This document shows positions 1-7,581 of a stretch of DNA of 64,000 bases, piece after piece (positions within the stretch are counted from its first letter, which is position 1; each line of letters starts with the position of its first letter). Position numbers and translations under genes: made by a program. This stretch comes from Pontimonas salivibrio. GTDB lineage: Bacteria > Actinomycetota > Actinomycetes > Actinomycetales > Microbacteriaceae. The notes below the pieces were generated by a model. It did not search any database. It was not told the DNA's origin and saw only the letters and a list, made by a program, of their open reading frames with translations. The stretch lies in contig NZ_CP026923.1 of assembly GCF_002950575.1 (NCBI RefSeq), forward strand, positions 496,001-560,000, given 5' to 3'.

Positions 1-822
1 CGTGGCGTGGTCTTTGTTGATGAGGTGGAAGAAGTACCCGAAGGCTCCACCATTGTCTTTAGTGCCCACGGTGTCTCACCGATGGTGGTGGAAGAGGCGA
101 AACAGCGTGACCTTCACGCCATTGACGCGACCTGTCCTCTGGTGACAAAGGTGCACCGCGAAGCGGTGCGCTTCTCGGGTCAAGATTTTTACATTGTGTT
201 GATCGGCCACGACGGTCACGAAGAAGTCGAAGGCACAATGGGTCACGCTCCCGAGAACACCACCCTGGTCAATGACCCGGATGAGGCAGACCGGATTGAG
301 ATTCCGGAAACGGAGAACCTCATTTGGTTGTCACAGACCACGTTGAGTGTCGATGAAACGATGGAAACCGTGCGGCGGCTGCGTGCACGCTTCCCACACC
401 TGCAGGATCCCCCCAGCGACGACATTTGCTACGCCACCCAAAACCGGCAGGTGGCGATTAAGAAAATTGCCGAAGAGTGCGATTTGGTCATCGTGGTGGG
501 ATCGGAAAACTCATCCAACAGTGTGCGCCTGGTGGAAGTGGCCCTGGAGTATGGTGCCCGCGCGTCTTACCGGGTCGACTACGCCAGCGAAATCAAACAG
601 GAATGGTTGGAAGGGGTGAACACCATTGGTGTCACCTCAGGGGCTTCCGTTCCTGAAGTTCTTGTTGATCAGGCCTTAGAGGATTTGGCCGATGCGGGTT
701 ATCGCGATGTGGAAGAAATTCGTACTGCTGAAGAGGACCTGCAGTTTTCACTTCCGAAAGAACTGCGCAAAGACGCTCAAGGAAAAACCGATGAGCGCGC
801 TCTGGGTGGTCGCACCCGCTAA
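1..822 (+). CDS. ispH: 4-hydroxy-3-methylbut-2-enyl diphosphate reductase (5' partial)
   Basis: Last enzyme of the MEP isoprenoid pathway: an Fe-S enzyme reducing HMBPP to IPP and DMAPP in the cytoplasm. The reading frame is open to the left edge, so the N-terminus with the first cluster cysteine lies outside the window. Two expected cluster cysteines are visible, in [11 protein letters not shown] and in [11 protein letters not shown], together with the AHGVSP and GSENSSNS substrate-binding segments. The C-terminal tail after about [13 protein letters not shown] is hydrophilic. It converges on fba with a perfect 9-bp hairpin in the 47-bp gap. The family call is secure; only the start is unknown. 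Confidence 0.97.
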   Translation, partial: RGVVFVDEVEEVPEGSTIVFSAHGVSPMVVEEAKQRDLHAIDATCPLVTKVHREAVRFSGQDFYIVLIGHDGHEEVEGTMGHAPENTTLVNDPDEADRIEIPETENLIWLSQTTLSVDETMETVRRLRARFPHLQDPPSDDICYATQNRQVAIKKIAEECDLVIVVGSENSSNSVRLVEVALEYGARASYRVDYASEIKQEWLEGVNTIGVTSGASVPEVLVDQALEDLADAGYRDVEEIRTAEEDLQFSLPKELRKDAQGKTDERALGGRTR

Positions 823-829
823 GAACTCA

Positions 830-850
830 CAGTGCGCCTTTGGCGCACTG
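830..850. terminator. Bidirectional hairpin between ispH and fba
   Basis: Perfect 9-bp inverted repeat CAGTGCGCC / GGCGCACTG with a TTT loop, centred in the gap between two convergent genes. There is no clear T-run on either side, so it may act as a factor-dependent or RNA-processing end rather than a classical intrinsic terminator. Confidence 0.6.
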
Positions 851-869
851 ACGCGTTTAGTGGGTCGTT

Positions 870-1895
870 CTATTTGAGGGCGTTGCCGGCAGAACCCAGC
901 TGCTGGGCGGCGGAGACCACTCGAGCTGCCATGGCGGTTTCCGCATCCTTACCCCATGAGCGCGGGTCGTAGACCTTCTTGTTTCCCACTTCACCGTCGA
1001 CACGGAGCACCTGGTCGTATTTGGTGAGCATGGTGTGTGCGATGTTGCGGGTAAACGCATACTGGGTGTCCGTGTCGACGTTCATTTTGATGACACCGTG
1101 TGAAACGGCTGCGGCGATTTCTTCTTCGGTTGAGCCAGACCCGCCGTGGAAGACCAGGTCCATCGGTTTTGCTCCGGTGGAGAATTTGGCGGCCAAACCT
1201 TCTTGAATTTCGGCTAAGAGTTCGGGCTTCAGTGTGACGTTTCCTGGCTTATAGACACCGTGAACGTTTCCGAAGGTCAACGCGGTGAGGTAACGACCCT
1301 TTTCGCCGAGGCCGAGCGCTTCGACCGTTGCGATGGCGTCTTCGAGGGTGGTGTACAGCTTGTCGTTGATTTCGTGGCTGACACCGTCTTCTTCTCCACC
1401 GACGACACCAATTTCCACTTCAAGGATTTGCCCGATTGCGCTGGTGCGCTCGAGCAATTCCTGGGCGATCTGAAGGTTTTCCGCCAACGGCACGGCTGAT
1501 CCGTCCCACATGTGGGACTGGAACAGGGGGGCCCGGCCGGCTTTTACTTCAGCTTCGGAGTAACTAATCAGCGGGCGAACAAACCCGTCGAGGGCGTCTT
1601 TGGGGCAGTGGTCGGTGTGGACGGCGACGTGGATGGGGTAATTCTTTGCCACTTCGGTGACGTATTGGGCAAAAGCAATAGCGCCGGAGACTCGGGCTTT
1701 GATGGTGTGACCGGAGAAGTAGTCAGCACCACCGGTTGAGACCTGGATGATGCCGTCCGATTCGGCTTCGGCGAAGCCCTGGAGGGTGGCGTTGATGGTT
1801 TGGGAAGAGCTGACGTTGATGGCGGGGAGTGCGAATCCGCGGTCTTTCGCCTGGTCGATGATGTGGGCGTACTGTTCGGTGCTGACAACCGGCAT
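870..1895 (-). CDS. fba: Class II fructose-bisphosphate aldolase
   Basis: Zn-dependent aldolase (341 aa) interconverting fructose-1,6-bisphosphate with DHAP and glyceraldehyde-3-phosphate in glycolysis and gluconeogenesis. Visible class II signatures are the zinc-ligand segment HTDHCPK, the E-rich segment EVEIGVVGGEEDGV, GNVHGVYKPG, and the phosphate-binding VFHGGSGS and NVDTDTQYAF. The ATG at 1895 is preceded by a good AGGAG Shine-Dalgarno, so this gene is leadered, unlike many neighbours. It is divergent from glpX, the opposing gluconeogenic phosphatase, so the two enzymes acting on fructose-1,6-bisphosphate are adjacent. Confidence 0.97.
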   Translation of the reverse strand: MPVVSTEQYAHIIDQAKDRGFALPAINVSSSQTINATLQGFAEAESDGIIQVSTGGADYFSGHTIKARVSGAIAFAQYVTEVAKNYPIHVAVHTDHCPKDALDGFVRPLISYSEAEVKAGRAPLFQSHMWDGSAVPLAENLQIAQELLERTSAIGQILEVEIGVVGGEEDGVSHEINDKLYTTLEDAIATVEALGLGEKGRYLTALTFGNVHGVYKPGNVTLKPELLAEIQEGLAAKFSTGAKPMDLVFHGGSGSTEEEIAAAVSHGVIKMNVDTDTQYAFTRNIAHTMLTKYDQVLRVDGEVGNKKVYDPRSWGKDAETAMAARVVSAAQQLGSAGNALK

Positions 1896-2036
1896 GAGTT
1901 TCTCCTACGGGTAGCGATGACGTCGACACCAGCCTATCGCCCCGCCTGCAGGCGTTGAAGGGTCCCCGACCTTGTCGCCGGTGAGGACAAACGGGCGCCT
2001 GACTAGACTGGAGAAACTTGGCCTGAAGGGGTGGAC

Positions 2037-3029
2037 ATGATTAACGAAGAACCCGGCGAATTGTTTAGTCACCCCGATCGAAACTTGGCGATGGAGCTGG
2101 TTCGGGCGACGGAGGCTGCCGCCATTCGTGCGACTCCCTGGATTGGCCGGGGCGATAAGAACGCGGCTGACAAAGCCGCCGTGGACGCGATGCGTAAATT
2201 CCTCTCCACCGTGAACTTTCAGGGGTTGGTGGTCATCGGGGAGGGTGAAAAAGATGATGCGCCGATGCTGTTCAACGGTGAACTGGTGGGGACCGGCCAG
2301 GGCCCCCAGGTCGATATTGCGGTTGACCCAATCGATGGCACGTCGTTGACCGCTGCCGGGCGAAGCCACGCCATTTCGATGATTGCCGTGGCAGAGCGCG
2401 GCAGCATGCTCGATGCGTCCAGCGTGTTTTATATGGAAAAAATGGTGGCCTCGGAAGAGGGCATCGGGGTGTTGGATATTGACCGGCCCTTGGCTGAAAA
2501 CATTGCCGCGTTAGCTCGGGCAAAGGGTAAGCCCATCGATGAGATTCGCGTCGCGGTGCTGGACCGGCCCCGCCACGAGGATTTGATCCAGCAGATTCGA
2601 GACGCCGGTGCCGGAACACGGCTCATTTTCGATGGTGACGTGGCGGCAGGAATTAATGCTGCCCGGCACGACAGTCGCATTGATATGGCAGTCGGGGTGG
2701 GGGGAAGCCCTGAGGGTGTCGCCACGGCCTGCGCCATTAAAGCCCTAGGGGGTTTCATGCAGGGTCGACTGGCCCCACAGACTGACGATGAGCGCCAGCG
2801 CGGGAAAGACGCCGGTCTCCAGTTTGATCACGTCTACGGTTTGGACGATTTGGTGCGCAGCGACAACACGTTCTTCGTGGCAACCGGTGTGACCGACGGT
2901 GAGCTGGTTCGAGGAGTGCGCCGCCAGGGTGGCCTGATTTCTACGGAAAGTATTGCCCTTCGCTCACGCTCGGGCACAATGCGCCGGGTGAGCGCTGACC
3001 ACCAAGCCGCCAAGTGGTTAGACGAGTAG
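2037..3029 (+). CDS. glpX: Class II fructose-1,6-bisphosphatase
   Basis: Hydrolyses fructose-1,6-bisphosphate to fructose-6-phosphate in gluconeogenesis (330 aa). Metal and substrate motifs of the GlpX family are clear: GEGEKDDAPML near residue 60, DPIDGTSLTA near residue 100, and FDGDVAAGINA and GVGGSPEGVATACAIKALGG in the second half. Start: a GTG at 2031 is also in frame, but an AAGGGG Shine-Dalgarno at about 2026-2031 fits the ATG at 2037. A -10-like TAGACT lies at 2004-2009. In actinobacteria GlpX is usually the main FBPase. Confidence 0.95.
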   Translation: MINEEPGELFSHPDRNLAMELVRATEAAAIRATPWIGRGDKNAADKAAVDAMRKFLSTVNFQGLVVIGEGEKDDAPMLFNGELVGTGQGPQVDIAVDPIDGTSLTAAGRSHAISMIAVAERGSMLDASSVFYMEKMVASEEGIGVLDIDRPLAENIAALARAKGKPIDEIRVAVLDRPRHEDLIQQIRDAGAGTRLIFDGDVAAGINAARHDSRIDMAVGVGGSPEGVATACAIKALGGFMQGRLAPQTDDERQRGKDAGLQFDHVYGLDDLVRSDNTFFVATGVTDGELVRGVRRQGGLISTESIALRSRSGTMRRVSADHQAAKWLDE

Positions 3030-3072
3030 CCAGACACCGTCCTGTGCGCCCCGCTAGAGAGCGGCAACCCGG

Positions 3073-4329
3073 CTAATTCTTTGTCAGCTCCGCTGGGTCA
3101 TCGTTGTCACCATCACCATCACCATCACCATCACCATCGCCATCGCCAGAAGCATCACTGTCGAGGGCGGAGGTGAGTTCGCTGGCGCTCATATCTCGCA
3201 CTGGTTCGTCGATCCCGGGCATGTGTTCTGGCATACCGTCGCTGTCGCCCAGCACACTCAGTTTTCTCGCACTGGGAATCACGCGGGATTCGAGGGTTCC
3301 GACGAAGGAGTTGTAGTCCTTGACGGCTCCTCGAATGGAGCGACCCAGTTTGTCGATTCGCTCGGCCATGGTGCCAAGGCGCTGGTGGAGTTCTCGGCCC
3401 ACTTCGAAGAGTGTTTTGGCGTCTTGGGTGAGGGCGTCTTGTTGCCAGGCGAAGGCGACAGTTTTCATCACCGACCACACCGACACGGGCGATGCGAGGG
3501 CGACCCGTTTGCTAAACGCCCACTCCATCAAATCGGGGTCTTCTTCGAGCGCGGCTGAGAGAAGGGCTTCTGTGGGGATAAAGCAGATGACAAATTCGGG
3601 GGAGTTGGTGAGGTTGTTCCAGTACGACTTTTTACTGAGGCTTTCCACGTGGGATCGCACGGCTTTGACGTGGTCCTCTAAGAGTGCTGTGCGTCGACGC
3701 AGTTCATCACCACTTGCTGAGGGTGGGATCTCTTGGGCATCCCAGTAGGCCGAAAAAGGCACTTTTGAATCGATGGCGATGTATTTGTCCCCCGGAAGTC
3801 GAAGTGTCATATCCGGTTTGCCGAGACCATCGCCTTCGACCTGTTTTTGTTCGACAAAGTCGAGCTTGTTCAACAGCCCCGCACTTTCGGCGATACGGCG
3901 CAGTTGCACCTCGCCCCAACGTCCTCGGGTTTGCCCACCGCGGAGTGCCGACTCTAGTGATTCGGTCGTTCGGCGGAGCTGCTCATCGTTGTGAACGACT
4001 TGGCGTAGCTGTTCGGAAAGCGTCGAGGCTTGTTCGCTTCTTACGCGCTCCATTTCGGTGACGGCCCGGTCCACTTTGGTCAGTTGATCGCGAAGCGGCT
4101 CCAGCATGTGGATCAGTTTCTGATCTTCAGTGTTTTTCTCCCGCAGCTGGTCGTACTGGTGTTGGAGAAGTTCAAGTTGGGCCACAAGGGCCTGGGAGCG
4201 CTCTTGTTCTGATTGGAGTTGTGACTGAAGAGTCGCAAACTGGTTACGGCGAAAAAATACGGCCACGCCCAGTCCGAGCCCGACGCCGACCAGGAGCGCC
4301 ACGATGATCAATAAGCCAAGAAAATCCAT
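3073..4329 (-). CDS. rmuC: DNA recombination protein RmuC
   Basis: RmuC-family protein (418 aa) implicated in limiting inversions at short repeats. Layout: N-terminal membrane helix (LLIIVALLVGVGLGLGVAVF, residues about 4-23), a long coiled coil (about 30-125, QSEQERSQALVAQLELLQ), then the RmuC nuclease-like domain with GRWGEVQLRRIAESAGL and YIAIDSKVPFSAY. The extreme C-terminus is a run of Gly-Asp dipeptides encoded by a hexanucleotide microsatellite. Start ATG overlaps no neighbour; a weak -10-like GAGACT lies 6 nt upstream on the minus strand. Divergent from ychF. Confidence 0.93.
   Translation of the reverse strand: MDFLGLLIIVALLVGVGLGLGVAVFFRRNQFATLQSQLQSEQERSQALVAQLELLQHQYDQLREKNTEDQKLIHMLEPLRDQLTKVDRAVTEMERVRSEQASTLSEQLRQVVHNDEQLRRTTESLESALRGGQTRGRWGEVQLRRIAESAGLLNKLDFVEQKQVEGDGLGKPDMTLRLPGDKYIAIDSKVPFSAYWDAQEIPPSASGDELRRRTALLEDHVKAVRSHVESLSKKSYWNNLTNSPEFVICFIPTEALLSAALEEDPDLMEWAFSKRVALASPVSVWSVMKTVAFAWQQDALTQDAKTLFEVGRELHQRLGTMAERIDKLGRSIRGAVKDYNSFVGTLESRVIPSARKLSVLGDSDGMPEHMPGIDEPVRDMSASELTSALDSDASGDGDGDGDGDGDGDNDDPAELTKN
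3108..3149 (+). repeat. Hexanucleotide microsatellite in rmuC 3' end
   Basis: Five perfect CACCAT units (3108-3137) followed by two CGCCAT/CGCCAG variants. On the coding (minus) strand this encodes alternating Gly-Asp near the RmuC C-terminus. The 6-bp unit preserves frame, so copy-number change would alter length of the acidic tail without inactivating the gene. Confidence 0.95.
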
Positions 4330-4396
4330 AGCCTCAGTCTCTCACCCACGACTGACGCCACTGGGGGTTTGTGGCCTTGGGCCCGGTGTGCTCCAG

Positions 4397-4402
4397 TAGG
4401 CT
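4397..4402 (+). promoter_or_regulatory. Predicted -10 box of leaderless ychF
   Basis: TAGGCT ends 8 nt before the GTG start. The expected transcription start falls on or next to the start codon, and no Shine-Dalgarno is convincing. Confidence 0.6.
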
Positions 4403-4410
4403 CGGGGGTT

Positions 4411-5484
4411 GTGGCTCTCACAATCGGAATCGTCGGTTTGCCCAATGTCGGCAAATCCACGCTATTTAATGCCCTGACAAAGAACACCGTTCTCGCGGCG
4501 AACTACCCGTTCGCCACGATTGAACCCAACATTGGTGTGGTGAACCTGCCCGATAGCCGGCTCGACACTCTCGCGAAAATGCACAACAGCGAAAAGGTTG
4601 TTCCGGCGACGGTGTCGTTTGTGGACATCGCGGGAATTGTGAAAGGCGCCAGCGAAGGCGAAGGGCTCGGCAATCAGTTTTTAGCCCATATCCGCGAAGC
4701 CGACGCGATTGCCCAAGTAGTCCGAGTGTTCTCCGATCCGGATGTCGTCCACGTCGATGGTGGGGTCAACCCCGCATCGGATTTAGAAACCATCAACACC
4801 GAACTGATTTTGGCCGACCTGCAAACCTTGGAGCGCGCCATTGTGCGCCTAGAAAAGGAAGTCAAAGGTAAGCGCGCCGAACCGGCCACGCTGGAGGCGG
4901 CGCTCGCCGCCAAAGAGGTTCTTGATCGCGGTGAGACACTCTTTCAGGCGGGTGTGGATGTGAGCCCCATCAAAGAATTGGGCCTTCTCACGGCAAAACC
5001 CTTCCTCTATGTATTTAACGTCGACGAGGATGTTTTGGCCAGTGACACCAAGATGGCTGAACTGCGCGAAATGGTTGCACCGGTCAAAGCGGTCTTCTTA
5101 GACGCGAAGGTGGAAAGTGAACTGATGGACTTGAGTGCGGAAGAGGCCGGGGAACTTCTCGCCTCGCTCGGTCAAGACGAGAGCGGGTTGGATCAGCTCG
5201 CCCGAGTGGGCTTTGACACCCTCGGTCTCCACACCTACCTCACCGCAGGCCCTAAAGAATCCCGTGCCTGGACAATCCCGAAAGGGGCAAAAGCCCCCCA
5301 AGCAGCCGGTGTGATCCACACCGACTTCGAAAAGGGCTTCATCAAAGCGGAAGTCACAAGCTTTGATGACCTGGTGGCAGCGGGGTCGCTCCAGGAAGCT
5401 AGAGCCCAAGGTAAAGCCCGCATTGAGGGCAAGGACTATGTAATGCACGATGGCGATGTCGTGGAGTTTCGTTTCTCGAGTTAG
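4411..5484 (+). CDS. ychF: Redox-regulated ATPase / GTPase YchF
   Basis: Obg-family P-loop ATPase (357 aa) that associates with ribosomes. G1 motif GLPNVGKST lies at about residue 8, DIAGIVKGASEG is the G3 region, and NVDEDV is the G4-like segment that favours ATP. The C-terminal TGS domain ends with the family's GKDYVMHDGDVVEFRF. An upstream in-frame TTG at 4369 exists, but the GTG at 4411 gives the canonical start (ALTIGIVGLPNVGKS) and sits 8 nt after a TAGGCT -10 box, implying leaderless translation. Followed by the toxin-antitoxin patch. Confidence 0.96.
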   Translation: MALTIGIVGLPNVGKSTLFNALTKNTVLAANYPFATIEPNIGVVNLPDSRLDTLAKMHNSEKVVPATVSFVDIAGIVKGASEGEGLGNQFLAHIREADAIAQVVRVFSDPDVVHVDGGVNPASDLETINTELILADLQTLERAIVRLEKEVKGKRAEPATLEAALAAKEVLDRGETLFQAGVDVSPIKELGLLTAKPFLYVFNVDEDVLASDTKMAELREMVAPVKAVFLDAKVESELMDLSAEEAGELLASLGQDESGLDQLARVGFDTLGLHTYLTAGPKESRAWTIPKGAKAPQAAGVIHTDFEKGFIKAEVTSFDDLVAAGSLQEARAQGKARIEGKDYVMHDGDVVEFRFSS

Positions 5485-5499
5485 CCACCAAGCGGCCTT

Positions 5500-5527
5500 G
5501 TTGTACAACTTGATCATCTTGTATTCT
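5500..5527 (+). promoter_or_regulatory. Promoter and YefM-type operator of the Phd/YefM antitoxin
   Basis: A perfect palindrome GTTGTACAAC (5500-5509) contains TGTACA, the core recognised by YefM antitoxins. It overlaps a possible -35 (TTGTTG, 5498-5503). The -10 TATTCT (5522-5527) ends 7 nt before the ATG, so the transcript is probably leaderless. This is the layout expected for antitoxin autorepression. Confidence 0.6.
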
Positions 5528-5534
5528 GGGCGCC

Positions 5535-5780
5535 ATGGCATCGGTAACGCTTTCGGAGTTTCGTGGTCGCCAAAGTGATTACATCGCGACAGCCCAGCGC
5601 GAACCGGTAGAAATTACCTCTCGAGGTGCACGGGTCCGAGCTGTTGTGGTCTCTCCGGAGTTCTATCGTCGCGCCCTAGAGGCGATGGAAGACCAAGCTG
5701 ATGTTGAGACCGCGGCGCGCGCCCGGCAAGAGCGGGGCAGCGTCTCTCATGACCAGCTGGTTGAGCAGCTCGGCGGGTAA
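5535..5780 (+). CDS. Phd/YefM-family antitoxin, orphan
   Basis: Small type II antitoxin (81 aa). The N-terminal half (SEFRGRQSDYIATAQREPVEITSRGARVRAVVVSPEFYRRA) is the Phd/YefM DNA-binding dimer fold; the C-terminal half, rich in E, A, Q and R, is the region that normally wraps the toxin. No RelE/YoeB/Doc partner follows directly: 30 nt after its stop begins a decayed HigB C-terminus belonging to another module. The Fic gene 0.55 kb downstream has a Doc-related fold but is a full-length, probably self-inhibited Fic, so I do not call it the partner. An upstream TGTACA operator suggests it is still autoregulated. Confidence 0.88.
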   Translation: MASVTLSEFRGRQSDYIATAQREPVEITSRGARVRAVVVSPEFYRRALEAMEDQADVETAARARQERGSVSHDQLVEQLGG

Positions 5781-5809
5781 GAGCCTCGGGCAGCGACGGA
5801 CCGGGCGAG

Positions 5810-5905
5810 TGCAGCCTTCGGATAAATCAGCAGGGGGGAGTGTGTTTCGTGTGGAGGCATGGAGGGGTTGACAATGGCGAACGTGTCGACTGTCACCGAA
5901 GCTGA
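5810..5905 (+). pseudogene. higB toxin remnant (C-terminal ~31 codons only)
   Basis: In the +3 frame this stretch reads CSLRINQQGGVCFVW then RHGG, VDNGERVDCHR and a stop at 5903-5905. Canonical HigB/RelE-like toxins end with the pattern SIRIN-x-Q-W-R-I-C-F-x-W ... V-E-I-V-D-Y-H. Nearly every invariant position matches; departures (W to G, V to G, Y to C) look like single-base decay. The remnant overlaps the start of higA, which is the normal higBA arrangement. The first two thirds of the toxin are missing, replaced by the end of the phd gene, as if one deletion joined two modules. Confidence 0.78.
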
Positions 5906-6203
5906 CGTGGAGGGCCTGTGGGACGCTGTGCATCCGGGAGAAGTGCTGTGGGAGGAGTTTCTCCAGGAATGGGGTGTCTCCCAGCGCAAGCTCGCGCTCG
6001 CGATTGGTGTTGCGCCCCAGCGGATTAGTGAGATTGTGCACGGCAAGCGCCGAATCAGAGCTGACACTGCGCTGCGCTTAGCCCAATTCTTTGGCACCAC
6101 GGCGGGGTTCTGGCTTAACCTGCAGACGATGTACGACCTAGAGCGAGAAGCAGAGGTTTTGGGGGATTTGCTGGAGGCCATCACGCCCCTGGATCGTGCC
6201 TAG
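5874..6203 (+). CDS. higA: HigA-family XRE antitoxin, orphan
   Basis: Antitoxin/repressor (109 aa) with the HigA signature HPGEVLWEEFLQEWGVSQRKLALAIGVAPQRISEIVHGKRRIRADTALRLAQFFGT-type helix-turn-helix at about residues 22-77, followed by NLQTMYDLE. A GGAGGGG Shine-Dalgarno at 5861-5867 fits the ATG at 5874 (MANVSTV); an upstream in-frame ATG at 5859 has no such site. Its cognate higB survives only as a C-terminal fragment overlapping this start, so the antitoxin is orphaned. Such orphans often persist as autoregulators or as protection against related toxins. Confidence 0.9.
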   Translation: MANVSTVTEADVEGLWDAVHPGEVLWEEFLQEWGVSQRKLALAIGVAPQRISEIVHGKRRIRADTALRLAQFFGTTAGFWLNLQTMYDLEREAEVLGDLLEAITPLDRA

Positions 6204-6241
6204 CTCGCGATGCGCATGATCGACGCCGAGGTCATCCTCTC

Positions 6242-6305
6242 TAAGTGACACTTACGACCTTCTTAAGTGTCACTTATGTCATCAAGTGACACTTAAGTGT
6301 AGGCT
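6242..6305 (+). promoter_or_regulatory. Triple palindromic operator and promoter of the Fic gene
   Basis: Three copies of the 13-bp palindrome TAAGTG-N-CACTTA: 6242-6254 (perfect), 6264-6276 (perfect) and 6283-6295 (one end base changed). Centres are 22 and 19 bp apart, about two helical turns. A -10-like TAGGCT follows at 6300-6305, so the third copy sits in the -35/-10 spacer, a repressor position. The likely binder is the winged-helix C-terminus of the Fic protein itself or the adjacent HigA; which one is not shown. Confidence 0.72.
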
Positions 6306-6330
6306 TAGTGTCGGAAGATAAAGGTGGCAC

Positions 6331-7566
6331 ATGAGCGACAACCCTCACAACAACTGGCCCGCGGTCACGAAGGTGGCCCAACCCTGGGTGACCAACCCAG
6401 ATCAGCGGAGTGCCTCGGGCAATCGTCCGAATCTTGCTGATCGGATGCTGAAGGAAGTGACGGTGGAGACCCCGGGCCTTATCGCTGACAAGACTCTTAA
6501 TCTTCCCGCCGGACTCGATGACGTTGTTGAGCGCGCGGTTGCATCAATCGCTCGTGTCGAAGCACGTTCAGAACACCTTGGAGGCCTTGAACTCCTCTTG
6601 GTGCGCTCAGAAGCGGTGGCGTCATCAAAGATCGAGCGAGTGTACTCGAGCATGGATGACCTTGCCCGCGCATCGATTGGCGCCGGCGCCACCGCCAGCG
6701 CGCGGGCCACAATAGCGGCAAGTCAGGCGCTCAGTGCTCTTGCGAGCTCGTGGGCTGATGGGGACCTCACCCATGAGGGGATTCTCGGGGCGCACGAGCA
6801 ACTCATGGCGGGTGACCTCCTGGAAGGTGAGTACGCCGGCCGGTACCGACCGATGCAGAACTGGATCGGCGGGTCCGACTCATCGCCTCGTGGTGCGGTG
6901 CACGTGCCACCTCCGAGTGAGCATGTGCGCCCACTCATGGACGATGTGCTGGAGTTCGCCCGCCGCACCGACATGTCAGCGATCACGCAAGCGGCGCTGG
7001 TCCACGGACAATTCGAGGCTATCCACCCCTTCACCGATGGCAACGGGCGTATCGGGCGGGCCTTGATTGGTGCGATGTTTCGTCGCCGCGGATTAACCGC
7101 GACTGCCACCGTGCCTGTCGCTGCCGCAATGCTCGCTGACGTCGAGAGCTACTTCACTCATTTGGCCAGTTACCGGGCAGGTAACCCGGTTGCTTTGGTG
7201 GAGTACGTCGCTCACTGCGCCATTGCTGCGGCGGATGCGGCGCTCGAATCGGCTGACCGACTGGCGATGCTCCCCACCCAGTGGCAGGAGCGGGTCACCG
7301 CCCGGCGGGGGTCGACAACCCATGCGCTCCTCGCTGCGTTGCTGCACGCTCCCGTGCTTGACATCACTCGCGCCGAGGCTGCCACGGGGTCGTCGCGTCG
7401 TCGCACCTATGAGGCCATCGAAAACCTGAGCGCGGCCGGCATTCTGGAGGAGCTCACGGGCTCCCCGCGTTGGCGGGTATGGGTCGCGACAGACGTGATG
7501 GCTGAACTGAGCGAACTGGAGGAGCGCATCGGGCGGCGTGTTGCGCCTTCGACTCGTTGGCTCTAA
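6331..7566 (+). CDS. Fic family protein with winged-helix C-terminus
   Basis: Fic-domain enzyme (411 aa); the family usually transfers AMP from ATP to hydroxyl groups of target proteins. The canonical active-site motif HPFTDGNGRIGR is intact at residues 232-243. N-terminal Fic_N-like region carries SEAVASSKIER at 93-103; this matches the class II inhibitory helix (S-x-x-x-E-G/N), with Glu102 present but the following Gly/Asn replaced by Arg. The C-terminus (about 330-400, ITRAEAATGSSRRRTYEAIENLSAAGILEEL) is a winged helix that may bind the palindromes upstream. The ATG at 6331 has AAGGTGG 5 nt upstream. Target protein unknown. Confidence 0.93.
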   Translation: MSDNPHNNWPAVTKVAQPWVTNPDQRSASGNRPNLADRMLKEVTVETPGLIADKTLNLPAGLDDVVERAVASIARVEARSEHLGGLELLLVRSEAVASSKIERVYSSMDDLARASIGAGATASARATIAASQALSALASSWADGDLTHEGILGAHEQLMAGDLLEGEYAGRYRPMQNWIGGSDSSPRGAVHVPPPSEHVRPLMDDVLEFARRTDMSAITQAALVHGQFEAIHPFTDGNGRIGRALIGAMFRRRGLTATATVPVAAAMLADVESYFTHLASYRAGNPVALVEYVAHCAIAAADAALESADRLAMLPTQWQERVTARRGSTTHALLAALLHAPVLDITRAEAATGSSRRRTYEAIENLSAAGILEELTGSPRWRVWVATDVMAELSELEERIGRRVAPSTRWL

Positions 7567-7581
7567 GCCAGCGGGAGTGTC

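Noticed and set aside
5535-7566. Phd antitoxin and Fic protein as a Phd-Doc pair
   Set aside because: The Fic protein is 411 aa with its own inhibitory-type helix and winged helix, has a separate promoter with operators, and is separated by the higB relic and higA.
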